Positions 53,851 through 64,000 of a stretch of 64,000 nucleotides of DNA are shown in pieces. The stretch is from Nicotiana tabacum. Its lineage: Eukaryota; Streptophyta; Magnoliopsida; Solanales; Solanaceae. The DNA lies in NCBI RefSeq assembly GCF_000715075.1, contig NC_134082.1, positions 58,181,466-58,245,465 on the forward strand, in the 5' to 3' direction. The notes below the pieces were generated by a model. It was not told where the DNA came from. It was given only the letters and a program-made list of their open reading frames with translations, and searched no databases. Numbering within the stretch: position 1 is the stretch's first letter; each line of letters begins with the position of its first letter. The position numbers and the translations under genes were made by a program.

Positions 53851-56800
53851 ATGGGCGAAGGAACCTCATCTTCTTCAAAGAAATCCAGGAAACCTGACTG
53901 TAATACTTCCTTTCTTCAATTCTCTTTTCTTTTCTTTCAATTTTTCCCTTTTTCTTAATTTTCGATTTCGTCTTTTGATGTTTTTTCTGAACCTCTGCAT
54001 GTTTTGAAGGTCGGTTATTTATTTATTTTTCTAAAAACAAAAAACATGCATGACTTTATGGCTTAATTCCGTTAGAATTGATTCGATTTTTCGCAAAATT
54101 TATAGATTCATTTCTTTGTGTAACGATTTTTGTTGGTAGAAAACAAGGAAAGGAAAATAGTATTCTCCTTTGTTATCTCTTTGTTTCTTCTTTTATATTT
54201 TTTTTTATAGTTTAAGCATATTCTAGAAGTAGCGACAATTCAATCTACTCCCTGAATAGCTGAGATGTAGCGATCTGATAATGGGGTATTTAGGTTGTTT
54301 TATTAGTTGTTCTTAATGAAGCCTGTTTGGTTAACTAACTTTGGAAATAATTGTAACAGAGGGATATTAATGCACTGCAAAAATAATTAAGTACACTGTT
54401 AGGGATTTAAGTTATGTATACTAATAGTGGTATAAATAACTTTTGTGTTATATGTATGATTTAAACTTTCTGTAAAGGTTAGAGTACTTACCATTTCTTC
54501 TAAATTACCAATCAATACTTATAATAAAGAGTTGCGTGCAATTAACTTTTAAATTAACCTGATTGTGTAAACTTGTTATATACAATCGGTGCATAAAACC
54601 TAAACTCTATGGTTAAATGGGTGAGATTAACGTGCTTGGTTTATCCGGTGTTGGTAATTGCATTCCAGTTGGAGACTCCAGTTATGCAACTAACTGCTTT
54701 ATGCTTTTAAAGTATTTCTACTTGCATTATGAAGTTCCTAAAAGCTTAACTGTAACAACAACAACGATCCAGTATAGTCCCACAAGTGGAGTCTAGGGAG
54801 GGTAGTGTGTACACAGACCTTACCTCTACCCGAGGGTAGCGTGTTTTTTGACTTGGGGAGGCTATTCATTGAGTTTCTAAATATGCCTAAGATGAAAACA
54901 AGTCTGTCTAGATTAAGTCTTCACTATGTAAAAAGGGGATTTTCATCATTGGAAGATGTGCATTGGATGTAACTTTTCTGGGGTTCTTTTGGCAAGAAGT
55001 AGAAAGTAATATGTAAAGGTTGGCAGAATCAATAGTTTCTTAGTTTCTGGAATCACATCATTATATTTCTAAATTTCCACTTTGTAGTTTGCTGAGAGTC
55101 AGGGGCGGAGGGAGTGTATTTTTCGGGTTTGGATGAATCCAGTAACTTTTGATGAACCCTTGTATTTGTATTTACTAAATATGTATAAATATTTAATTGC
55201 AAACCCAGTGACTCTGCCGAGCTATGGGTTTGACGACAAGTTCAGAACTCATAAACTTCAAATTCTAGCTCCGCCTCTACTGAATGTGCAGTTTCTATTT
55301 TATTGTCGACAATGTTTAAAAGTGAAATGTGATCACCAGGAATTTGGTCCAACTTCGAGGTTTTCATAACTAAAATGTGAGGTGCATTTTGACTAACATT
55401 GTGTTATGTGCATTGCTTAATAGCTACATACCCCTCGAAGAATTAGTTCTTACCATTGCATTATTTCGATTCCTGGTCTTTCATCTTGTAGATGGTTAAA
55501 TAATGGGATTATGATTTGGCTTAGATATTGAGAATGTTTATTCTGTGTTATAAATAACTGGTTCATTGCCTCTCTGATGATGCATAGCAGTGACGATACT
55601 TACAATCCTTCCGGAGCCTAATTATAAGCCAACCATGGCTTTTATACTCCTTTTGCAACTTGAGTGATGTAATATCTGTATATGCCAGCATAATGACTTA
55701 GTTTTCAGTGTTTTATATATTTTCAATTTAATTTACAGAAACTAACCAAATTTAGACGCATATTTTTGTGCTATAGATTCAAGGTTTACTCAGCAAGAGC
55801 TTCCTGCTTGCAAGCCAATTTTAACTCCACAATGGGTATGCATTCACAGAATGGTTAACATAACTTCTTGTTACAAGTTTCCCTTAAATCTGTGCTTTAA
55901 AAATGGCTTGTTGATCATACTTCTGCATTCAGGTTGTCACGGCATTTATCTTCCTTGGCATCGTCTTCATTCCTATAGGACTTGCCTCATTGTCTGCATC
56001 AGAAAAAGTACTCGAATATCCATCTCTTTATGGTTTTCTCGAGTTTGTTTCTCACAGTCAAACGGTATTTGGCATATAATATATATCATTTTTATGCAGG
56101 TGGTGGAAATTGTAGACCGTTATGATGAGGATTGCATCCCTACAAATTATTCAAAACCGGCACTTGCATATCATGATAGGGTTACACATATCCAAAATAA
56201 TAAGTCAAACAAGACTTGCATCAGAAACTTGATAGTTAGTCCTCTGTTCCAAATATGTTAGTTTTTCTCTGTTTCCAAATTCTGACATTATATTGTCCTC
56301 GTCCTTAACAATTCGTTTGCTGAATGTTTTTAGGTCCCTAAGAAAATGAAGCATCCTATCTATGTTTATTACCAGCTTGATAACTTTTATCAGAATCATC
56401 GCCGGTATGTCCAAGATTTTGTTCGATATAAGTTAAAGCTGTTATGTGTTATGGGTTTAAATGAATCCATGCTTTAAAATCAATTGAAAAAGTTTGTCGC
56501 TGTACCTGAAATGAATAACTCTTCTGATGCAACTGAAGTATAATCTTTTAAAACAACAACAACTAAGCCTCATTCCCAAGCAAGTTGGTAAAGTATATTC
56601 TTTTAGTGTACCATATTTTTTTTCTCATCTCACAATAATCAAATTAATGAGACCGAGCCTAACTATGAAAGACATTGTACACATTGCCTTTTTTCCCCTT
56701 CTTACTCTATAGTATTATTATTTTTCGCTTGAGATCTTTATTACAGAGAGACTCATTGTATCGAAGTGGACAATTTTGAAGGAGCATCACTTCATTGTTC

Positions 56801-59345
56801 CAGTAAATGATATACGCGTAGGTGGTATTGACAGCTTGATATGTTTTTCACAGATATGTAAAAAGCAGAAATGACGAGCAGTTGCGCGACCCAAATTATA
56901 AGGATGATTTGAAAAAGACTTGTGCTCCTGAAGACATGAATGGAAATGAGCCTGTGATCCCGTGTGGACTTATTGCTTGGAGTTTGTTCAATGATACATA
57001 TGGGTTTTCAATTAAGGGCATACCTTTACCAATCAATAGGAAGAACATTTCATGGCCAAGTGATAGAAAGCACAAATTTGGGTCAAATGTTTACCCTAAG
57101 AATTTCCAGAAAGGAGGTTTAATTGGGGGTGGAAAACTTAATGAGAGCATACCTGTTAGTGAATACTCACTTTTCATCTTAGTGTTATTTTTCCTTTTTC
57201 TCATTTCATCTCTATCTTAGTCATTTTGGGGATTTTACATGCAGTTGAGTGAGCAAGAGGATCTTCAAATTTGGATGCGAACTGCAGCATTGCCATTATT
57301 CAGAAAGTTATACGGGAAGGTGGAGTATGATCTTGAAGCTAATGAGAAGATTACTGTAGTAATACAAAACCATTATAACACATATACTTTTGGGGGTAAG
57401 AAGTCGCTGGTTCTTTCAACCACAACATGGATTGGTGGAAGGAATAATTTCCTAGGCATTGCATATCTGGCCGTTGGTGGAATTTGCTTATTCGTGGCAA
57501 TAACTTTCATACTTATGTATGTCATTAAACCAAGGTAAGAAAGTGCCTACTGTCTTCTATTTTTGATTCCTGAATCCAAATATATATTTATACGTATCTG
57601 CAATGCATCATATCATAGCTTTGCTGGTTAACGTGCTTATGATTTCTGAATTGTTGAAGCACTATAAAAGATCAAAAACACTTTATGTTGCGAATAAGAA
57701 TCACCCGAGCTCCGGAAGGACTAAAGTCTAAAGTCTACAAATCTCATTTTCATCATGTCTTAATAATCACATATCGCACACAGGTGCACACTTAATATAT
57801 TTCAGATGAGATCTGGGGTAATGTTAATTTTATTGCATTTAAGTTGTGAATTTTAAGTAAAAAATATTTTATGATCTTGCTTTTCCCTTCTCCCAAGTCC
57901 TGCTGTTTGTTTCCGTTTCTCTCCTTTTAAGAAAAGCTGAAATTAGCAGTGACAATCGAGTCAAAGAACATGTGAATATGGAAATTCCTTCTGCAGTTGA
58001 TACAATGCAAGCTAGTAGTTAAATTCCTTTCCATATGCCTTCAAAATTTTGACGAAATACAAATAGCAAAACCAAGAGAGTCTGTTTTATTTAAAGATAC
58101 CAACACAAAATGACATGTGTTGAGTGTATCTGAACAAAGTATCACATGGAAAATAGAAAAGAAAAATGATCTAGTTATAAGGAATTTGATACTCATAATG
58201 GTATGAGGGCTTTGAGGGGGGAGGGGTTATACCGCGCGGGCTTGGCCCAAAACGGACAATATCACATCATGTTAAGAGTATTTTTGGGTTGTTTTAGCCC
58301 AATAACATGATCATGTGAATAAACAGGGGGATGGAAACTAGGGATGGACATAATACCGGCCGAATCGATAATTTCAGTTTATTCGGTTTAGTTTGTTCAG
58401 TTATTCAGTCGGTTTGCGGTGTATATTATTTAAAAGCTTGGTGTTCGGTTTTAGTATTTCAGTTTTTCGGTTACGGTTAAGAAGTCCAATTTGACAAGTC
58501 TAAAACCGAATCAAACCGAAAATAATCGCACCGCACCGAAAATACTTTGGTTTGGTTTTGGTTATTAAAATTGCAAATCAAAAACCGAAAAAAAAGAACC
58601 GAACTTCTACAAAACCGAATAGACCAATGCCCACCCCTAATGAAAACTGGAAGCTGTTATTTTCAGTTTATAGACTTAATTGGATTATTATCTTTTTCTC
58701 ATAATTAGGGACCACTTTAACATGGCACAAACATGTCTTATGGACACACAAGAGTGTTGATTTTCATACTTCCATGCAGATTATGTATGAGATCTTTCTA
58801 ATACTTCCCATTTAATGCAACCTCACTATAAGTTACGAAAAAACACTCTAATCTTGAGAATATACGGTCAAAACACACATTTGTACTGAGGAAAACCTTT
58901 TACCTATCATGTCAAGATTTATGCTAGCACTTCAATCTGATAGAATTCAGAATCCTTCAAATTTGTAAACGAGTTAGCAATTGGGACGCGGTTCTTGAAA
59001 CAACTTTCAAAAAGCTTCTTCGAAAATGTGAGTCTTGGTTTTGTGTTTGTTGATGGTGCCTTTTGTTTGTTTTTGAGGTAAATGAAATATGTTGGCAACA
59101 TTGAAGTTGATAACCGTTCTAATATGTATTGGTGTGTGTTGTGCGCTCCCATTATTTAAAATTGATTTACATGGAGTGAGATCCCAACTATTTTGGGATT
59201 GAGGCATCGTTGTTGTTTAGATTTACATGTGCGCGCACATGCACCATTAAGTATATCATTGATGTTTATTCTGGAATTGTGAGCATGCAGGCCTTTCGGT
59301 GATCCAGCTTATCTATCATGGAACTTGAATCCTACAGGGAACTGA
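53851..59345 (+). CDS. ALIS: ALA-interacting subunit (CDC50/LEM3 family), eight exons, 344 residues
   Basis: Beta-subunit of P4-type ATPases (flippases): it pairs with ALA proteins, lets them leave the ER and supports phospholipid transport. Exons: 53851-53899, 55777-55835, 55933-56007, 56100-56234, 56334-56404, 56854-57154, 57245-57534 and 59291-59345, all with GT-AG introns and consistent phase. Features are SRFTQQELPACKPILTPQW before TM1 (about 37-56), a large ectodomain (VEIVDRYDEDCIP, YYQLDNFYQNHRRYVKSR, CGLIAWSLFNDTYGFS, WMRTAALPLFRKLYGK) with Cys residues and sequons NKT, NDT, NIS and NES, and TM2 (about 299-323). The tail ends GDPAYLSWNLNPTGN. Length matches the family (about 340-350). 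The start follows an A-rich leader and opens a Ser/Lys-rich N-terminus. Introns 1 and 7 (1.9 and 1.8 kb) carry transposon insertions without touching splice sites. It appears functional. Confidence 0.96.
54753..54842 (-). mobile_element. TS-type SINE fragment in ALIS intron 1
   Basis: Begins AACAACAACAACGATCCAGT and keeps TGTGTACACAGACCTTACCT. About 90 bp, truncated at the 5' end. I found no clear flanking duplication. Confidence 0.75.
55100..55279. mobile_element. hAT-type MITE (180 bp) in ALIS intron 1
   Basis: Ends CAGGGGCGGAG and CTCCGCCTCTA face each other. The 8-bp flanks CTGAGAGT (55092-55099) and CTGAATGT (55280-55287) agree at six of eight positions. CAGGGGCGGA is a known kind of hAT terminus. 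The open frame at 55133-55369 lies mostly in it. Confidence 0.75.
56551..56590 (-). mobile_element. 40-bp SINE tail in ALIS intron 5
   Basis: The insert (AACAACAACAACTAAGCCTC...) is flanked by AAGTATAATCTTTTA (56536-56550) and AAGTATATTCTTTTA (56591-56605), which differ at one base. It is the 3' end of an Au-like SINE family, distinct from the TS type. Confidence 0.75.
58339..58639. mobile_element. hAT-type MITE (301 bp) in ALIS intron 7
   Basis: Ends TAGGGATGGACAT and ATGCCCACCCCTA face each other. The 8-bp flanks are ATGGAAAC (58331-58338) and ATGAAAAC (58640-58647). The interior is rich in TTCGGTTT and AAACCGAA. Confidence 0.85.
59174..59219 (+). mobile_element. 46-bp SINE tail in ALIS intron 7
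   Basis: Reads GATCCCAACTATTTTGGGAT then GAGGCATCGTTGTTGTTT, the 3' end of the Au-like SINE seen inverted at 56551. The 10-bp duplication GATTTACATG flanks it (59164-59173 and 59220-59229). It lies about 70 bp before the last exon. Confidence 0.75.
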
Positions 59346-59633
59346 GGGAGTGCCCTGGATATTTATTCCATCCATCATGCTCTTCTCTCTAAATTTTCCC
59401 TGCTGAAGAGTTTTAGCCGGTTTAGTTTGTTTAACACTAACTATTTCTGTGATATATTGGATACTTTGAAGTTCTGTTACCAGCGACAGCATTTTGTGAT
59501 TCAGGTATTCGAGTTGTATTAATGCCATTTCACAAAACCTATCCTGTTAATCATCAAAACCTGCATTCATTCTTTGATTACATTTATTGTGGTTTCTAGA
59601 CCACTGAATGGTACCTTATAAGCTGAAATTGTA

Positions 59634-59709
<76 letters not shown>

Positions 59710-61697
59710 TTTTTAACCCCTCCCAAGTTAGGAGGATCTATAGTGTTTCCACACTTCCCCGCCACAATAACTTATGAACAAAAAAAAGTTAATTTTATTA
59801 TCACAAAAATATATCATGAGTTTAGCTTTGAAAATGATCCTTAATAGCACCATTAAGGAAAGAGGATGCATTGACTCAAAGAAAGAAGGAAAAGAAAAGG
59901 AAGAATTAAGGAGAACTAAAATAAAAGGATGCGTTGCTTTAAAAAAAAATGAAAAGAAAGACTAAGAAAAAGTTACAGCAGAAATTTTGATAGGATTCGG
60001 TCCCATGTTAAGTTAGCAAGGAATAAGGGGCCGAAACCAATAAACCACTCAAGTAATAATAAGTACTTTATGTTAGGTGTTTGTTCAGAGTTTCTTACTA
60101 TAATTGTTTTTTTTATTTCATGAAGGAAAGGACAACATATTTACCATAATTAGGTTTTTCTTTTCCTAGAAGGAAAATATAATTCTTTCATATTTGGTTA
60201 GTCCTTTATCTTGTAGGAAAAGATTTGGACTGACGTAGGTCAGTTGACCGAACCACGTTATATGTTTGTGTCTCTTTTGGTATATTTCTCTTTGTTATAT
60301 GATTTATCGCCATTCAAGGTTTGCTTTGCTAGATTCCGCATGATACCTGAATTTTTCCGTCCTAACACTTTGGACAAATTATGTGCATAATATATTTGAT
60401 ATCGTCGGAGGATCACGAGTTCACGTAAACTACGATTTACACCGTGGATCTGCTCCTGATTCCTTCTCTAGACAAGAAAATAGATGCGCCAAAGTGTAGG
60501 GGGCAATATTGATTCTTGAAGAATAAGTTATAACAAGGTAAGTTCCAGATTTATGTACATCATTTAATTTTTGTATATAATCATCTGGGATTTGAAACTC
60601 GCTGACACGGCCAACTGGAGTATATACACATTATACAAAAACATACTCCATCCAATCCGTGGTTTAAGCATGTGACAGTATTTCAAAGTTTCTTTGGACA
60701 AATATGTGTCCTTCAAATAATAAAATAGTGGCAATTGATGGCATGTGCTAGCAAGATGCATGCAAGTTTTTGACAATTAAACTTGACATATGGCAAGAAA
60801 AGCCTTAAGCTTTTTGCCTATGAAAAGGACTTCCCATTCAGCCAATTTGATATAACAGAAACAACAATTCTTTCGTTTCCTTTCACGTCTCTCTCCTTCT
60901 TTACTTGTCCAATATTAAATATTAGTTATTTCCTTTCTCATTTGCTTTTCCTATTAGCTAGTTGGTTTTGTAATTTAATATTTTTGCTGATGTCTGTATC
61001 CTCCTAAATAGAGGTAGACTTATTTAATTCTGGAGAGACATTTCACACTACTGAAGTAATTTCTTAGGACAGTGCCCAACACAACTCAAACCGATCCGTG
61101 TATTTATTTATATTAATAGTGCAGTGTTATCATAAATTTTGTTAATTTTATGTTCGAGATGCCTTGATAGATCAAGAAAACCTTGTAAGAAAAATAATAT
61201 GGATTTATTCATACGTTTAAATTTGTAAACAAAAAAAAAAAGCAATTATTACAAGGAAAATGTACATTGCACCATTATGCGATAAATCACATAAATATCA
61301 TTTTATTGCAGTTGTATTCCTTTTTTAAAATAAAAAAAGAGAAGTAAAGGGTAAGGAAAGAGGAAATGGGGAAAGGGATTGCAGGGTAGGAAATAAAACC
61401 CTCACCAACAAAGTAAAAATTTAAATAGCCAAGCAATTGATCTACTAAAATTCTCCAATTATATTCCTTTGACAATGTGGCAATTTATACTTACAAGGAA
61501 TGAGAAGGTTATGTGCGGCCCTCATCTTGATATCAACCACGCAGAAAATTTATGCTTAAAATGCAAGCATCTAGGTAATGTTTGATAGTATAAACTAAGG
61601 TTGTAGATGAAGGAACCAATAGCACCTCATATTCGAAATATCTTTTAATGAACGTTACCCGTCAAAAGCTAAGGGTTCTTAACTCTTTCCTAGGTCA
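59346..61697. other. 3' flank of ALIS and intergenic DNA
   Basis: Contains the ALIS 3' UTR (end not placed), the (TA)n tract, and AT-rich sequence with A-rich runs near 59780-59960. No coding frame here has recognisable motifs. Confidence 0.5.
59634..59707. repeat. (TA)n microsatellite, about 37 units
   Basis: An uninterrupted TA dinucleotide run of about 74 bp, roughly 290 bp past the ALIS stop codon and perhaps within or just beyond its 3' UTR. Confidence 0.97.
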
Positions 61698-61894
61698 TAG
61701 AGATGGCAATGGGGCGGGACGGTTGTGGGGCGAGTTCAATCTTAACCCGCGAATATTTCAACCTACCCCGCAATCGCATTAAATTTTTAAAAAATGTTTG
61801 CACCCCCTCCGCTACCGCCCCACACCCGCATAAGCCTAAACCCACCCTGCTGCATAAGCTTAAACTCGCCCCACCCGCTCCATTGCCATTTCTA
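61698..61894. mobile_element. hAT-like MITE (197 bp)
   Basis: Ends TAGAGATGGCAATGGGGCGG and the reverse complement of CCGCTCCATTGCCATTTCTA agree at 18 of 20 positions. The interior is full of CCCGC and CCCCAC motifs. The flanking 8-mers do not match, so the duplication has decayed. Confidence 0.7.
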
Positions 61895-62183
61895 TACGAG
61901 GATTTATAATATCAAACCGTTTTCGAGGGATCTGTTCTTTTTCTTTATTTGGTCAGAAGAATACCTTGGAACTATTTGTTCTTTGATTTAAGAGCTGGAG
62001 ACTCTTCATTTTCTATTTTGATATAAAAAAAGTTAATTTACATAAACCTTCTTCACTTAAAACTATTTTTCCAGTCCCTTATTTGACTCAACATTTTAAA
62101 CTCTAGTTAAAAGTAAAACGAAGACAAGAACTGTTCCTATACTATGTATTATAATAAATTCATCCAAATTAACTATATGTTTT
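61895..62183. other. intergenic, nothing recognised
   Basis: AT-rich sequence between the MITE and the Copia LTR remnant. Confidence 0.4.
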
Positions 62184-62350
62184 TGTTGCGGAATATCGTG
62201 GTTAACTAGCACACAATCACACACAAAGCACGTAGAGAAGAAAAATCAACACAAGGATTTAACGAGGTTCGGCTAAGCCTAATCATCGGGGCAAAAGCAG
62301 AGAGAATTTTTCACTATGAATGAGAAGGAAAACACAATACAATCTATAAC
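62184..62350 (-). repeat. 3' LTR remnant of the Tork-like Copia element
   Basis: On the - strand the stretch ends CGATATTCCGCAACA, a CA terminus. The 5' part of the LTR is lost in the deletion, so this is inferred from position and wording. Confidence 0.5.
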
Positions 62351-62354
62351 CTTT

Positions 62355-63945
62355 CACTTCAGTTGCATACCCTAGAAATATGCACTTCTTTGTCCTCGGC
62401 TCAAGTTTTCCATCCCTCACATGAGCATAAGCAGGACAACCAAATATCCTTAAATTTGAATAATTAGCAGGCGAACAAGACCATACCTCAAAAGGAGTTT
62501 TGAACTCAATAGATGTGGATGGAGATCTATTGACCAAATAACAAGCTATATTGATTGCTTTAGCCCAAAAATCTTTGCTAATACATGAGTGTGAAAGCAT
62601 GCTTCGTGCCCTATCACAAGTGTGGTGTCTCATTATGCCCTCCTTTATGCAGAAATTATCGAACTCTGAATTGCAAAATTCCAACCCATTGTCAGTTCGA
62701 AGACGCTTAACTTTTCTTTCCGTCTGCCTCTCAACCATCGTCTTCCATTTAACAAATGTCGAAAATGCCTCATCTTTTGTTTTCAGAAAATACACCTACA
62801 CCATCCTTGAGTAATCATCAATCAAAGTCATAGGATACCTGGCACCACTCTTGGTGCCAGACCATACCTCAAAAGGAGTTTTGAACTCAATAGATATGGA
62901 TGGAGATCTATTGACCAAATAACAAGCTATATTGATTGCTTTAGCCCAAAAATCTTTGCTAATACATGAGTGTGAAAGCATGCTTCGTGCCCTATAACAA
63001 GTGTGGAGTCTCACTATGCCCTCCCTTATGCAGAAATTATCGAACTCAGAATTGCGAAATTCCAACCCATTATCAGTTCGAAGACGCTTAACTTTTCTTT
63101 CTGTCTGCCTCTCAACCATCGTCTTCCATTTAACAAATGTCGAAAATGCCTCATCTTTTGTTTTCAGAAAATACACCCACACCATCCTTGAGTAATCATC
63201 AATCAAAGTCATATAATACCTGGCACCACTCTTGAAGGGAACTCTGTTTGGACCCCACAAGTCAGAGTGTATATAATCTAACTTGTCTCTGGTCTTGTGC
63301 TCGGCCTTCTTGATGAACTTTACCCTTGTCTGTTTACCAAACACACAATGCTCACAAAAATTCAAAACTTGATTTTTGTACCCATTCAGCAAATTCTGCT
63401 TACTCAACAAAGACAATCCATTATCACTCATATGGCCAAGTCGCAAGTGCCACAACTGAAACTGATTCAGATCACTTTTCCCAGAAGCTACAACAGCTTC
63501 CCCTTTAATTACACTAGCCTGAAGATGATACAATTTAGAATGTAGTTTACCCTTCATGAGTACCATGGAGCCTTTACACACCTTAAGTATTCCATTCTCG
63601 GAGTGAATTTATACCCTTGATCATCTAAAGTCAAAAGAGAAATCAAATTTCTCTTTATCCGAGGAACATGCCAACACTCAATGTTTCTGATAATTCCGTC
63701 GAACATTCTCAATTTGATGTTACCAACTCCCTCTACGGTAATAGATTATCATCTCCCATATCGACAATCCCACTTATTTGTTTGTAAGTTGCTAACCAAA
63801 TATTGTGTGGACACATGTGGAAAGTAGCACCAGAATCAAGAACCCAAGAATTTTGCCCATGACTAGAACTCACAGCACAAACTTCCCCTACATAATCACT
63901 ATCATCAGAATTATTGCAGTGTCAACAATATTTGCTGAATTATCT
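62355..63945 (-). pseudogene. Copia gag-pol remnant with duplicated integrase segment
   Basis: Legible parts on the - strand are the GAG-pre-integrase region (LNQFQLWHLRLGHMSDNGL, about 63460), the integrase finger (CEHCVFGKQ, about 63350) and the first catalytic Asp in HSDLWGP (about 63260). TLIDDYSRMVWVYFLKTKDE, RTDNGLEF with the second Asp, and IACYLVNRSPS follow. The segment from DYSRMV to PFEVWS then occurs a second time (62477-62858 repeats 62859-63239) with an in-frame stop at 62796 at the junction. The expected catalytic Glu region is altered in both copies (RARSMLSHSC follows directly after HHTCD or LHTCY), implying an earlier internal deletion. Stops near 63583, 63720, 63835 and 63885 make it non-functional. 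Confidence 0.85.
62477..63239 (-). repeat. 381-382-bp tandem duplication inside Copia integrase
   Basis: Copies begin at 62477 and 62859 (AGACCATACCTCAAAAGGAG) and run to ACCTGGCACCACTCTTG. They differ at about 12-15 positions (for example AGATGTGGATGG and AGATATGGATGG). Confidence 0.92.
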
Positions 63946-64000
63946 ATTTTCTGCTTCCCTCTTTTCTCCTTAAGCTTAGGACAATCTTTCTTGTAGTGAC

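Larger units (their letters stand above)
62184..64000 (-). mobile_element. 3'-deleted Tork-like Copia element, - strand, running off the window
   Basis: On the - strand the window edge opens with a CCHC knuckle (CHYKKDCPKLKEK), followed by protease-region pieces and integrase. Integrase breaks off at GYATEVKGYRL (about 62355). It runs directly into LTR-like sequence (GCCGAACCACGTTAAATCC ... ATTCCGCAACA) ending at 62184. RT and RNase H are missing, so a deletion joined integrase to the 3' LTR. The Tork/Tnt1-like assignment is from the integrase wording. Confidence 0.85.

Noticed and set aside
59774..59965. Lys-rich open frame after the (TA)n tract
   Set aside because: It is A-rich low-complexity sequence with no known domain.
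1..64000. Endogenous plant pararetrovirus
   Set aside because: All RT regions group by wording with gypsy (Tekay, Tat) or Copia elements, with integrase and LTRs. No movement or coat protein motif was seen.

Overview
This window looks like repeat-dense nuclear DNA from a flowering plant, most likely a Solanaceae (Nicotiana-like) genome. The grounds are spliced plant genes with GT-AG introns, (GTT)n-tailed SINEs of the tobacco TS type, a 23-kb Ogre-type (Tat lineage) LTR retrotransposon, and nested hAT, Mutator-like and Copia elements. No bacterial or organellar gene organisation is visible. I can support only two host genes: a 60-residue two-exon membrane-protein gene (20285-20570, +) and an eight-exon ALA-interacting subunit (ALIS, CDC50/LEM3 family) gene (53851-59345, +).

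Layout. 1-4784 is the 3' part of a dead Tekay/Del-type chromovirus (RT end, RNase H, integrase, chromodomain remnant) and its 2.6-kb 3' LTR. A short SINE lies at 5121-5215. 6001-8945 is a decayed fragment of an Ogre-like leader plus ORF1 on the + strand, followed by a 31-bp minisatellite and LTR-like debris (8948-10379), an AT-rich transposon remnant and a 204-bp triplication (11199-11810). 12009-19118 is a Mutator-like inverted-repeat transposon with a 9-bp target duplication, split by a complete but decayed Copia element (12392-18258, 290-bp LTRs, AGAAC duplication). A long inverted repeat (19212-20040) precedes the small host gene.

21420-52580 is one old Tat-lineage element (+ strand, about 650-bp LTRs) that has collected insertions. 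The largest is a nearly intact Ogre-type element on the - strand (21805-44927), which sits in its 5' LTR. A hAT with a BED-finger fragment sits in its gag, a 392-bp (GTT)n-tailed retroposon near its antisense ORF, and a second hAT in its 3' LTR. The Ogre-type element reads, in its own sense, 5' LTR, PBS, leader, ORF1, gag-protease-G-patch, short intron, RT-RNase H-archaeal-type RNase H-integrase, a 3' region with a 1.4-kb palindromic tandem array, PPT, 3' LTR. Its two 3.9-kb LTRs are about 99% identical, yet three reading frames each carry a one-base shift.

The most unusual signal is a two-stem hairpin that recurs in the non-coding spacers of the Ogre-type element (before ORF1, before gag, after integrase, before the PPT) and once more in the separate Ogre fragment at 6433-6477. 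Both stems vary between copies while mostly keeping base pairing. A second is the hierarchical 44/132/397-bp array, whose monomers carry facing telo-box motifs and show a paired substitution that keeps the palindrome.

Downstream of the ALIS gene lie a (TA)n tract, unremarkable intergenic DNA, a small hAT-like MITE, and a 3'-deleted Tork-like Copia element on the - strand with a tandem duplication inside integrase (62184-64000, running off the window).
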